The notes beneath the pieces were generated by a model. It made no database searches. It had not been told where the DNA came from and saw only the letters and a program-made list of their open reading frames with translations. Below, piece after piece: positions 20,867 through 28,520 of a stretch of 46,899 nt of DNA (position 1 is its first letter; every line of letters begins with the position of its first letter). The stretch comes from a virus, in IMG/VR virus record IMGVR_UViG_3300020578_000135, positions 1 through 46,899 of that record; one strand, written 5' to 3'. The position numbers were made by a program, and so were the translations under genes.

Positions 20867-21410
20867 TTATCAATTATCTAATTATACTCCTAATTTAAAT
20901 AGTGATGATTTGGACAAATGGTATAAAGAAGAATTTAAAATCATTGCTAATTCTTTTTGTAATGGTGATTTATTTGCTATCAGATATAATCCTAATGCTC
21001 AAAATGCTCAAAACTATTTATGCGAATATGAGAGAGCATTACATGTATTAAAGCATAATGGTTTTAGCGCTTTTAAATCTTATTCTATACATCCAATTGT
21101 TGCTGAAGATGTTAAAAAAATGTATCAAGAACAATTTCCAGAGATAAAATTGGAAAGTGAATTGATTGCTAAAAAAGGTGAACGCAAACAGAAATATGCT
21201 TTAGCAGAAAATTGGTGCAAAGAAAACGTAGGTAAAAAAGTTACTGTTAAAAGTATAATGAAGATAACAAAATGGTCTTATCCAACTGCCAATAATTTTG
21301 TACGATCAAGACCAAATGTGTTTGAAAAAATTGCAAAGGGTGTATACATTATAACAAATGCCAATAGCAACGCAACTAATAGGCGCGCTAAAAATGCAAA
21401 CAAAAAATAA
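20853..21410 (+). CDS. hypothetical protein with C-terminal helix-turn-helix-like segment, 185 aa
   Basis: ATG at 20853 overlaps the previous small gene, preceded by GAGAAAAGA. Residues 115-165 (LAENWCKENVGKKVTVKSI, MKITKWSYPTANNFVRSRPNVFEKI, GVYIIT) look like a winged helix-turn-helix. The first half is unrecognised. It could be a phage transcription regulator. The 3' end overlaps the next gene. Confidence 0.6.
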   Translation: MIKNSYQLSNYTPNLNSDDLDKWYKEEFKIIANSFCNGDLFAIRYNPNAQNAQNYLCEYERALHVLKHNGFSAFKSYSIHPIVAEDVKKMYQEQFPEIKLESELIAKKGERKQKYALAENWCKENVGKKVTVKSIMKITKWSYPTANNFVRSRPNVFEKIAKGVYIITNANSNATNRRAKNANKK

Positions 21411-21558
21411 TTTAAAATGTTTTAGTTGTAAAGAAAAATCAAAAGAAGTTATAAAAATTAAAGGTGCAATAGCTGATTCTCTTGATAAATCTTTAAAAGA
21501 TAAAAATTTATGTTTTAGTTGTATTTATAAATTTTGGTTAAAAAATAGTGATGGATGA
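21394..21558 (+). CDS. small zinc-ribbon protein, 54 aa
   Basis: The ATG at 21394 lies inside the end of the previous gene. CFSC near residue 9 and CFSC near residue 40 form two matching CxxC pairs about 30 residues apart, a zinc-ribbon layout. The protein is otherwise lysine-rich. Its stop overlaps the next open frame. Confidence 0.5.
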   Translation: MQTKNNLKCFSCKEKSKEVIKIKGAIADSLDKSLKDKNLCFSCIYKFWLKNSDG

Positions 21559-21569
21559 AAGGCTATAAC

Positions 21570-21869
21570 ATGACAAGCAGAGATACTCATGATATAGAAG
21601 AATACGAACGCGAACAAAAAACAACAAATCGCGAACAAAAAACAACAAATGTTCAGCCAGCATTAATGGTTAAATTGATGATGGAGTCTGAACCTTGTTT
21701 GTTTGCAAACAAAAGCCAACCTGCAGTTATTCCATATCGAATGCCACATAACTTAATGGTAATTAGAGATAAAATGCTCGACATTAGTCGGTGGCATGCG
21801 CAATTACAAATTTCTTTTGAAAGATGTTTACTTAGAGAGTCACTTAATTTGACTGTTGCGAGTGCGTAA
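21570..21869 (+). CDS. hypothetical protein, 99 aa, with a duplicated heptapeptide
   Basis: ATG at 21570 (MTSRDTHD) has GAAAGG upstream, better than 21555. The acidic N-terminus contains REQKTTN twice in tandem, from a perfect 21-base duplication. The rest is a helical segment with two Cys. Its stop overlaps the next ATG. Function unknown. Confidence 0.55.
   Translation: MTSRDTHDIEEYEREQKTTNREQKTTNVQPALMVKLMMESEPCLFANKSQPAVIPYRMPHNLMVIRDKMLDISRWHAQLQISFERCLLRESLNLTVASA
21609..21650 (+). repeat. 2 x 21-bp perfect tandem repeat
   Basis: Two identical 21-base units (start CGCGAACAAAA) lie end to end inside the gene at 21570-21869 and duplicate seven amino acids in frame. Perfect identity points to a recent replication-slippage event. 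Confidence 0.9.
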
Positions 21870-21982
21870 TGGTTAAATTAAATCTAAGTAAAGAGAAAAT
21901 AAAAGATTTTTTTATAAGTGTATTTTATATCTTGAAAGTAATCGTGATGTTCATTACAATATTAGCTAATCCATCGGTGTAA
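21869..21982 (+). CDS. 37-aa small membrane protein
   Basis: ATG overlaps the previous TAA. A basic N-terminus (MVKLNLSKEKIKDF) leads into one hydrophobic helix (FISVFYILKVIVMFITILA). It ends 4 bases before the next start. Function unknown. Confidence 0.45.
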   Translation: MVKLNLSKEKIKDFFISVFYILKVIVMFITILANPSV

Positions 21983-21986
21983 CATT

Positions 21987-22277
21987 ATGCACGCACTACC
22001 TATTTGGGATGATAAGAACGACAAAATTATTTGTTCAACTCCTTTAAAAACAATGTCTAAGCAAAATATTCATGATGTATTAGATACCATTGATATATCA
22101 ATGAAAATAAATGCGTTGAAGAAAGCTTTAAGCCAATACTCTTCAGTTGGCAACCAAATGAAAAAGTTAAAATATTATCAATTAAAAAAAGATCTTGAAT
22201 TAATAACACAATCAAATCTCAATTCTTCAATATCTATAAATGAATATGTGAATGAACAGGAGGAGTTACCTTTCTAA
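21987..22277 (+). CDS. helical hypothetical protein, 96 aa
   Basis: No strong ribosome site precedes the ATG; coupling with the small gene upstream is likely. The protein is helical and lysine-rich in the middle (KLKYYQLKKDLELI) with an acidic C-terminus ending EELPF, a little like an SSB-type tail, which may be chance. Its stop overlaps the next ATG. Confidence 0.5.
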   Translation: MHALPIWDDKNDKIICSTPLKTMSKQNIHDVLDTIDISMKINALKKALSQYSSVGNQMKKLKYYQLKKDLELITQSNLNSSISINEYVNEQEELPF

Positions 22278-22513
22278 TGTATAATTTAATAAACTTCAAT
22301 TTACACAATTCTTCAAATAACCCTATACATATTCATGTGCATTTTCCTGACAAAGAAAATTTAAATAAATCATTCTTTGATAATTTAAATGTTCTTTTGG
22401 AAGATTTAGAAGAAACCAATAAGGATGATGCAAACATTTCAATAGATGATAAATATATAGATACTTTTGTAGATAAGGATGGAGTAAGTTGGGATAATTA
22501 TCCAGATGACTAA
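22277..22513 (+). CDS. acidic hypothetical protein, 78 aa
   Basis: ATG overlaps the previous stop (TAATG), with AGGAGG 14-20 bases upstream. The first 30 residues look beta-rich (NPIHIHVHFPDK), the rest very acidic. A small binding or inhibitor protein (DNA-mimic-like charge) is possible but not shown. It overlaps the next gene by 8 bases. Confidence 0.5.
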   Translation: MYNLINFNLHNSSNNPIHIHVHFPDKENLNKSFFDNLNVLLEDLEETNKDDANISIDDKYIDTFVDKDGVSWDNYPDD

Positions 22514-22670
22514 ATCTAAAATAAAAACTCTTAAAGTGAAATCACAATGGGTGTGTCCTTCTTGCGAAAAAAGTTTAATTGTTTTTGTAGATATTAAATA
22601 TCCTCCAGTATGCACAAACAAAGATCGACATTCTACAAAAGATATTGAAATGCAGAAAGTTTTGCCATGA
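22506..22670 (+). CDS. small zinc-ribbon-like protein, 54 aa
   Basis: ATG at 22506 lies inside the end of the previous gene. The basic N-terminus (MTKSKIKTLKVKSQ) is followed by WVCPSCEKS and later CTNKDRH, giving Cys/His ligands for one zinc. No membrane segment. Function unknown. Confidence 0.5.
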   Translation: MTKSKIKTLKVKSQWVCPSCEKSLIVFVDIKYPPVCTNKDRHSTKDIEMQKVLP

Positions 22671-22733
22671 AGTTAACATCTTTGAATGTCAATTTGATAT
22701 AGTTAGTTTTTTAACGCATACAAAGAAAATACG

Positions 22734-22756
22734 TGATATAATTGTTGGAATATAAT
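22734..22756 (+). promoter_or_regulatory. putative extended -10 promoter before the nuclease gene
   Basis: TGATATAAT at 22734-22742 is an extended -10 (TGn-TATAAT), and a second TATAAT lies at 22751-22756. The 106-base gap before the nuclease gene is the first real break in the overlapping small-gene run, where a promoter is expected. No clear -35 box. Confidence 0.45.
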
Positions 22757-22776
22757 CAAAAAGAAAAGGGATTAAT

Positions 22777-23178
22777 ATGTCAAATAAATTAAATCCATGG
22801 ATATACAATGCAGAAGTTAAAAAAGTAGTTGATGGTGACACATTTGATATTGTCATTGATCTTGGTTTTGATACTCTTAGAAAAGGTAGAGTTCGCCTTT
22901 ATGGGGTTAATACGCCAGAAAGCCGAACAAAAGATGTAGCTGAAAAACAAAAAGGATTAGCTGCAAAAGAGTTCACTGACCAATGGCTTACTCGCGCAAA
23001 TTATAAAGTTAAAATAGAAACTTTTTTAGATAAAAATGAAAAATATGGTAGAATATTAGCCAAGGTTTGGAACGAGGGTGGCAACTGTCTCAATACCGAT
23101 ATTGTGGCCGCAGGTCTTGCGAGAGAATACTATGGTGTAGGAGACAAAACTTGGACAGAGTTCAAGAAAAATGACTAA
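22777..23178 (+). CDS. staphylococcal-nuclease-like thermonuclease, 133 aa
   Basis: AAAAGGG precedes the ATG. The protein has the SNase fold signatures: VVDGDTFDI (residues 17-25), GRVRLYGVNTPE (37-48), with the catalytic Arg, Asp and Glu, and KYGRILAKVW (about 88-97) with the second Arg. Members cut DNA and RNA to 3'-phosphates with calcium. There is no signal peptide, so it would act inside the cell, perhaps in host DNA breakdown. Confidence 0.85.
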   Translation: MSNKLNPWIYNAEVKKVVDGDTFDIVIDLGFDTLRKGRVRLYGVNTPESRTKDVAEKQKGLAAKEFTDQWLTRANYKVKIETFLDKNEKYGRILAKVWNEGGNCLNTDIVAAGLAREYYGVGDKTWTEFKKND

Positions 23179-23196
23179 AGAAAGCACAAAAAAATT

Positions 23197-23328
23197 ATGT
23201 TTGAATCAATTTTAATAGAAATGAGAATGTTGCATTGGCTCGGTGAAGAAAGGGCCAGAAAATCACACAGTTCAAAGTCATTGAAAAAGAACTGGGAATA
23301 TTATATCCAATTTTTGCAGGTTTCTTAA
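23197..23328 (+). CDS. small basic protein, 43 aa
   Basis: A 44-codon frame starts 18 bases after the nuclease stop with a weak A/G-rich site upstream. The product has a short hydrophobic helix with a His/Trp pair and a basic middle (RARKSHSSKSLKK). It may be a real small gene or chance. Confidence 0.35.
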   Translation: MFESILIEMRMLHWLGEERARKSHSSKSLKKNWEYYIQFLQVS

Positions 23329-23474
23329 GTAGTTCTTTTTTAGAAACCATCTTAGATCGCGGCTAATTTGCCATCATTTATGTAATTTGTCATCAATTAC
23401 TTTAAAAATCTATATAGGTAAAAAGTGAAAAAAATTTTAAAGGGCTAAAACGATTTTAAACACTTTTTTGAATT

Positions 23475-23502
23475 TTGAAAAATTACATTTTTATGATACT
23501 AT
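23475..23502 (+). promoter_or_regulatory. sigma70-like promoter with extended -10
   Basis: TTGAAA at 23475-23480, a 16-base spacer and TACTAT at 23497-23502 preceded by TG make a good housekeeping-type promoter. It ends a 196-base non-coding, very AT-rich gap. The predicted start is just upstream of AGGAGG at 23514 and the ATG at 23525, so the leader is very short. Confidence 0.6.
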
Positions 23503-23524
23503 TACAGTATAATAGGAGGCAATT

Positions 23525-23923
23525 ATGTCAGCTGAGCAGCGCAATCCCTTTGCTTTAAAAAATGCAGACAGGTTCGCCCTCGACTTCGAAACCGAAAGTG
23601 CTGCTGAATTCAGGGATAAAAGAAAAGCTATACGAATGGCCCAAGGAATAACTGATATAGAAGATATTCCTCAAGAAGAATACGATGCCTTACTTAAAAG
23701 AAATCAAGAACTTAAACTGCTTAAAGAGTCTGATCCCGTACAATTTGAAAACTTAATGTATCCAAAAGTTGCAGCTCCCAATGCAGCTGATGAGATAGTT
23801 TATGCCATTCACTCCGGTGCACCAGAATTACATGGCGGAATTATAGATCCTGGCTTTACAAAGGGAGGCACAGATCCTGCTTATACCGCGCGTGGACGGT
23901 GGCGATACAAAAGGGGCCAATAG
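23525..23923 (+). CDS. N-terminal part of a large frameshifted protein, 132 aa
   Basis: Strong ribosome site (AGGAGG) and promoter upstream. The frame encodes a charged helical N-terminus and then IHSGAPELHGGIIDPGF before ending in an Arg-rich, unnatural-looking tail (GRWRYKRGQ). The next open frame (+1) continues seamlessly, so the two pieces are probably one protein of about 620 residues. The shift would lie between 23847 and 23920. See the next entry. Confidence 0.6.
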   Translation: MSAEQRNPFALKNADRFALDFETESAAEFRDKRKAIRMAQGITDIEDIPQEEYDALLKRNQELKLLKESDPVQFENLMYPKVAAPNAADEIVYAIHSGAPELHGGIIDPGFTKGGTDPAYTARGRWRYKRGQ

Positions 23924-25403
23924 AGGAAAGGCGCAAGAGTTAAGGCAGCGTGTAGCAACACAAGAATTATTTGAAAAAAGTCGCAAACAATATGAAAGAA
24001 TGCTAGATGTTATAACCAAACCTGAAAACAAAATTAGAGCAGATTATAGGGCTCCATTTGTTTACGAAGATGCAGAGTTCATTTCTGCATCAAGACCTTC
24101 TGCTGGCATTCATGAAGGCTATTTTGGAAGAGCCGCCTGGAATAACGAGTGGACTGCTAATAAAACAATTTTTCAAGCAGCTGAACTAGCAGAAGACTTA
24201 AGTGCCTCTACTGGTGGTAGAGGGACGCTCCATATTTTTAGAGGAATAGAAAATTATACAATAGATGCAACAGGTTTACTTGGAGCAGATTATGGAGAAA
24301 CAGCACTTCTGGGAAAACATAAGCCAATAGCAGGATTATCTGGATATAAAAAAGAACTAAGAGCTCCAGGCTTCCATCTTGACTACTTGGACAAAGAGGG
24401 AATAGCACCTAGAGTCAGTAGAGCTGTTGAGGATATAGATTTAGCCTTTACAGAAAAAGTCTTAAAAGAAGACGTTGAAAAAATAAAAGCTGGACTTATA
24501 CCCGAAAGAGAATTATATGGATTAACTTTGGCTGAAAGAAATCCTGCAGTTGGGCAGTCGGGAGGCCCGTCTTTGGAAGATATTAGGGCAAGATTTAAAG
24601 GTAGTAGTGGACTAGAGGCCGCAGAACCTTCTCAAGCTGGGTTGGAATTTTTAGAAAAAGAAAAAATAAGAGTTGAAGCTGAGAATAAAGCTATAAAAAT
24701 AGAAAATGATTTAGCAAGGCCCGCAACAAGAGAAGCAATAGAAAAAGAAGGATATCTTTATCACTTTGCTCCGAACAGGTACGCTGAGAATATCGCCGAA
24801 AAAGGACTAGCATCCAATAAAGACCCACGCGCGGCACAAGGTCCTGGAAAAATATTTTATTGGACAGACCCCTCTCGTGCCAACACCGGTGCTTTTGCTC
24901 CTGATATAGGAGATAATGGCGGTTTAAATCTTTATAGAACAAAAGTTACTCCAGAAATGTTAGATTCATTTCAAATGGATCCTAAAATTAACCTCAGAAA
25001 AGATGGAATTGCAAGATCGGTTTTTTTTGAAGCCGACAGTTTTCCAGCTGAAAAAATTGGAATAGGAGAAGTTGATGAAAGTACTGGTAAAATTAGAATA
25101 AAATATGACTCGCTAGAGAATGTTAAACAAGGCTTAAAAGTTGGACAAAAAACCTCCTTACAAACCGAATTTAAGGCAAACAAAATAGTCCGCAGGCCAA
25201 ATGCCGTTCCTGTTATATCTAGATCTGAAGCTGGAATTGAAGTGTCTGAATTTTTGAATAGTGCTGGCAGAGCTAGGGCTACAATGGATTTATTGCGCGC
25301 CGGTAGCGAAACATCTGCTGCCGTAACCAAGGGGAAAAGGGGGGCTGGAGCATTGAGAAATGCTGCTTTAGCTGCTAACATTTTACGTAATAGGTTTGGA
25401 TAA
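23892..25403 (+). CDS. C-terminal part of the frameshifted protein; possible ADP-ribosyltransferase-like segment, 503 aa
   Basis: The first possible start here is GTG 23892 without a ribosome site; the frame is open from 23847, so expression probably depends on a +1 shift from the previous frame or reflects an indel. Near residue 288, YLYHFAPNRYAENIAEKGL followed by KIFYWTDPSRA resembles the His-then-Tyr pattern of ADP-ribosyltransferase-type domains found in phage polyvalent proteins; this is a loose match. The C-terminal 40 residues are Ala/Arg-rich. It could be an internal or injected virion protein. The next gene is convergent. Confidence 0.5.
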   Translation: MDGGDTKGANRGKAQELRQRVATQELFEKSRKQYERMLDVITKPENKIRADYRAPFVYEDAEFISASRPSAGIHEGYFGRAAWNNEWTANKTIFQAAELAEDLSASTGGRGTLHIFRGIENYTIDATGLLGADYGETALLGKHKPIAGLSGYKKELRAPGFHLDYLDKEGIAPRVSRAVEDIDLAFTEKVLKEDVEKIKAGLIPERELYGLTLAERNPAVGQSGGPSLEDIRARFKGSSGLEAAEPSQAGLEFLEKEKIRVEAENKAIKIENDLARPATREAIEKEGYLYHFAPNRYAENIAEKGLASNKDPRAAQGPGKIFYWTDPSRANTGAFAPDIGDNGGLNLYRTKVTPEMLDSFQMDPKINLRKDGIARSVFFEADSFPAEKIGIGEVDESTGKIRIKYDSLENVKQGLKVGQKTSLQTEFKANKIVRRPNAVPVISRSEAGIEVSEFLNSAGRARATMDLLRAGSETSAAVTKGKRGAGALRNAALAANILRNRFG

Positions 25404-25404
25404 T

Positions 25405-25789
25405 TTATATATTAATTTTTTTAATTTCTTTTTTAGTAGGACTAATCCAAGTCATAGAGACTAGTTTATTTTGAACAAAATGTAAATCAATCTCTACAAA
25501 AACTGATTTTGCGTTTTCTGCCCAGCAAACATCGTCAGTAAAATATACTACAGCACAAATGCTTATAGTTCTGTCTATAGTAATTCGCTTGTTTGATTTA
25601 AAATCAATCCCAGAATAATACAAATAACCATCTGAACACAAAAAATAATTTTCTAAATAATTATCAAAGTCTTTTGTTTGAAATCCGATTTCTTTCAAAT
25701 GAAGCTTTAAAATATTTTTGCAGGCTTTGAGGAATATAGTTTGGTATTTTAATATCAGTTAAAACTTCTAAATTGTCAAACAATCCCAT
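25405..25789 (-). pseudogene. small phage protein interrupted by a frameshift
   Basis: On the minus strand, ATG at 25789 (MGLFDNLEVL, with AAAGG upstream) opens a 41-codon frame that ends early, while the +1 frame carries on (IGFQTKDFDNYLENYF and beyond) to 25405. Joined, they give a normal phage protein of the MG(L/M)FD...FQTKD type. One extra A in the A5 run near 25717-25722 would restore the frame, so this is an indel or a homopolymer sequencing error. The function of the family is unknown. Confidence 0.6.
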
Positions 25790-25809
25790 ATATTATACCT
25801 TTTTATTTT

Positions 25810-25884
<75 letters not shown>

Positions 25885-25948
25885 GTGATTGTACACACTA
25901 TATTACTACACCTGAATCACTTTCACATGCCCAAATTGGTTATATATT

Positions 25949-26923
25949 TTATTTACCATATAACTTTTTAACAAGGGGAGACTCCCAAACAGTAGTATTT
26001 TTATATACTCTTTTTACTTTTAAAGGATCATTATGAAAGTGCAATGTATTATCTTCTCTAACTAAATCTTTTGCCAATTGTTCCCATTTTTCTTTGCCAA
26101 AAAGTTTAACTCCACTTGACCATATTTCTGTTTCTTCCACCTCGTGTTTAATATAACATCTGCAGAAGTACTTTTCGCCATTTTGTACAACGCCAACACC
26201 ATGAAAATATGGATGAGTACCCGGAAACAATGGAGACCCAGAAGGAAAAACGACTATATCACCGGCTTTTGGCTTATATGTTATGAGATCTCCATCAATA
26301 AAAAATCTAAGTTCACCACCATCATAGTCATCGTTAATATAAGTTGTACATGTTATGAAAAATTTATCACTAGGCCAATACCATTCTGATATATTAAAAT
26401 CAGTATGATAGTTCATAGATAAATCTCTAATACTTTTGCCATTGCTTTTGCACTCATCGCTTGGCTCAACATGATGGACGCCAATTACAACATCCGAAAT
26501 ATACTTTGCGTAGTTTGGGTTGGTAATGTAAGAATTTTTTGGTAATGTTATTTTATTTTTTTCCACGTAACTAGTACATGCAATAGTCACTGCTGTTCTT
26601 ATTGCATTGCTTGCATGTATCTCTTCATTGAAAATGATTTCTTCTTGATAACGTAGAACATCAGTCAAATCAGGATTAAGATGATTGGTCACCCTATCCT
26701 GAACCGCTAGGTGCATGGGCTTTTCGTCCATATAGCTACCAAAAACAAACCAGTCTTTCCACTTGTCAAAAAAGTATTTACCATTTTGTTCTTCATTTAC
26801 TTTTCTTGATTCAGATTCCCTTAAAGTGTCATATATCCTATCAAGTTGATCAAGCATATTTGAATAAACAAAAATTAATGGATAAATTTCTTTGTAGTCT
26901 AAATTTAGATTAGTTATTTTCAT
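25949..26923 (-). CDS. 2OG-Fe(II) oxygenase (prolyl 4-hydroxylase-like), 324 aa
   Basis: The C-terminal half is a double-stranded beta-helix oxygenase: YHTDFN gives the H-x-D iron ligands, TTYINDDYDGGELRFF and KPKAGDIVVFPSGSPLFPG follow the P4H pattern, and HGVGVVQNGEKYFCRC supplies the distal His and the Arg for 2-oxoglutarate. The first 150 residues are a separate helical part. Such enzymes hydroxylate proteins or small molecules using oxygen and 2-oxoglutarate. ATG overlaps the stop of the next upstream oxygenase (ATGA), so the two are co-translated. The substrate is unknown. Confidence 0.85.
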   Translation of the reverse strand: MKITNLNLDYKEIYPLIFVYSNMLDQLDRIYDTLRESESRKVNEEQNGKYFFDKWKDWFVFGSYMDEKPMHLAVQDRVTNHLNPDLTDVLRYQEEIIFNEEIHASNAIRTAVTIACTSYVEKNKITLPKNSYITNPNYAKYISDVVIGVHHVEPSDECKSNGKSIRDLSMNYHTDFNISEWYWPSDKFFITCTTYINDDYDGGELRFFIDGDLITYKPKAGDIVVFPSGSPLFPGTHPYFHGVGVVQNGEKYFCRCYIKHEVEETEIWSSGVKLFGKEKWEQLAKDLVREDNTLHFHNDPLKVKRVYKNTTVWESPLVKKLYGK

Positions 26924-27561
26924 ATGATTTTATTGAATCTACTTAAAGTGTAAAAATTTGTTACACAGTATTTTACCCCATCTGTAATGGGATCTGTTCG
27001 ATGAAAGGTCAACGCATCAAAAAAAATCACAGAGTTTTTTAAAGGCGAATAAACAAGCGTGGGTTCTTTTTCTCGTTCTTGAAAAAATAAATTTCCACCA
27101 TGAAAATCATCGTTTAAATATAAAATAGAAGACAAATGAACTGTTTGCTTATTGTGAGTAATAACCCATTCTGATTCTGAATCCCAATCTTTATGAAAAC
27201 CTATGTATTGTCCTTTTTCGTATTTGATAATCGTATCCCCTATTTGCGCTAACGTGCGCTGATTATATCTCTCCGCTATAGTTAATTCGTTTTTAATTTT
27301 AATATATGCATTTATTATTGCTGTTTTCGTTTCTAAATCTTGTTCATTGTCAAATGCCATAGTACATTCTTCCAAAGAAGAAAGATGTTCTTGTGGATCA
27401 TTTATATAATAGGCCCTTAGCATTGTTGGCTGAGCATCTTTTTCTGAATCTATTTTATATTGTTCTTTATTTAAATAAAAATATTGATGAGGCATGAAAC
27501 GCAGTAAGTGTTCAATAAAATTAGATGGTAAATAATCATAGTGTATAAAAGTAGAATACAT
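26920..27561 (-). CDS. 2OG-Fe(II) oxygenase (prolyl 4-hydroxylase-like), 213 aa
   Basis: GFHKDWD holds the H-x-D pair, HLSSILYLNDDFHGGNLFF is the typical central strand pair, and SVIFFDALTFHRTDPITDGVKY carries the third His and the 2-oxoglutarate-binding residues. It is about the minimal size for a P4H-type domain. The ATG directly follows the stop of the methyltransferase gene. It belongs to a four-gene minus-strand unit with the other oxygenase and an FkbM-like enzyme, suggesting joint modification of a protein or glycan. Confidence 0.85.
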   Translation of the reverse strand: MYSTFIHYDYLPSNFIEHLLRFMPHQYFYLNKEQYKIDSEKDAQPTMLRAYYINDPQEHLSSLEECTMAFDNEQDLETKTAIINAYIKIKNELTIAERYNQRTLAQIGDTIIKYEKGQYIGFHKDWDSESEWVITHNKQTVHLSSILYLNDDFHGGNLFFQEREKEPTLVYSPLKNSVIFFDALTFHRTDPITDGVKYCVTNFYTLSRFNKII

Positions 27562-28155
27562 TTATGCTGCTTCCCAGTGAAAATTGGCTCTCATCTTTTG
27601 ATGATCGACTACACTTGGATCAACCCACCAATCTTCGTGATGAATTCTTCTTATTAGTGTATAACCAAAAGAATCAAGTATATGTCTTTGTACATCCCTT
27701 GTAATAGAATTTTTATAATACATGTTTGCATCGTGTTCGAAAACTATAACAGTAAACCTATACTGAGAAAGGGGAACGGTTATCAGGCCTTGCAATGTAG
27801 TATAAGGATCCATAGGCCTCATGCTTGGGTAATATCCGCCGTCAATATCAACTTGTAAATAATCAATTTGTTTAGGAAAATTATTATCTTGAAAATAATT
27901 TATATAATTAAATTTTAACGCGTCTCCATAACATGGATTTTTTCTATTTTCTTGAAATTCCATTCTTCTTTCTTCAACTATCTCAAAAGAAACTCCATTC
28001 CATCCAAAATTTTTCTCTAAACAATACGTATTACTTCCATTTTTTGAATGAAAAGCGCCCAACTCTACGTAGTGTCCACCCTCTTTGAATCCAGACATTT
28101 CTAAGGCAAAGCGCTCTTGCTCGCTCATGCTTATTTTATTATTGCTCATCATCAA
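27562..28155 (-). CDS. FkbM-like methyltransferase, 197 aa
   Basis: HYVELGAFHSKNGSNTY matches the SAM-binding start of FkbM-type methyltransferases (VELGA-x-G), followed by LEKNFGWNGVSFEI and a GDAL segment; VDIDGG near residue 108 is the second acidic motif. FkbM enzymes O-methylate sugars or polyketides. Three ATG codons in a row at the start make the exact start unclear. It sits between an unknown gene and two oxygenases, perhaps tailoring the same product. Confidence 0.75.
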   Translation of the reverse strand: MMMSNNKISMSEQERFALEMSGFKEGGHYVELGAFHSKNGSNTYCLEKNFGWNGVSFEIVEERRMEFQENRKNPCYGDALKFNYINYFQDNNFPKQIDYLQVDIDGGYYPSMRPMDPYTTLQGLITVPLSQYRFTVIVFEHDANMYYKNSITRDVQRHILDSFGYTLIRRIHHEDWWVDPSVVDHQKMRANFHWEAA

Positions 28156-28486
28156 CTACTTTATTCCATAATTCAAAATATTCATCAGAGCTAATAAGTT
28201 TGGCAACTTCAGCAACACGGTCGGTGCTTGTCAAGGTTGATCTTTCATTTGATGCAATGGGAGAGTCAAGCTTGAAGTCCGTTACCACTTTCAAAACTGT
28301 CTCTACGATTTCCTCTATGGCCCCTGACGGTTCCAGCAAATGAAACATCAGTATATTTAACTTGTTAAGATTGTCAGTTATGGCTATTGCCACTCTATGA
28401 GCATCAGCGTGAGCAACGGCGTGGCTTGTTAGTATGGTATAAAATTTAATATAATTTTGCGTATAACTATTTTGTTTGTCTTTCAT
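28139..28486 (-). CDS. hypothetical helical protein, 115 aa
   Basis: I favour ATG at 28486 (MKDKQNSY), directly behind a TATAAT box, over the earlier in-frame starts at 28510 and 28495. The protein is helical with a His/Ala-rich patch (SHAVAHADAHRVAIAI) and a negatively charged end. It overlaps the methyltransferase gene by 17 bases. Function unknown. Confidence 0.55.
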   Translation of the reverse strand: MKDKQNSYTQNYIKFYTILTSHAVAHADAHRVAIAITDNLNKLNILMFHLLEPSGAIEEIVETVLKVVTDFKLDSPIASNERSTLTSTDRVAEVAKLISSDEYFELWNKVVDDEQ

Positions 28487-28502
28487 ACTATACATTATAG
28501 CA
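28486..28502 (-). promoter_or_regulatory. extended -10 box with leaderless-type start
   Basis: On the minus strand TGCTATAAT (TG-n-TATAAT; box at 28499-28494) is followed by GTATAGT and then ATG at 28486, 7 bases after the box. There is no ribosome site. The arrangement closely copies that at 20118-20133. Confidence 0.5.
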
Positions 28503-28520
28503 GAAGTCAAATTATAGACT

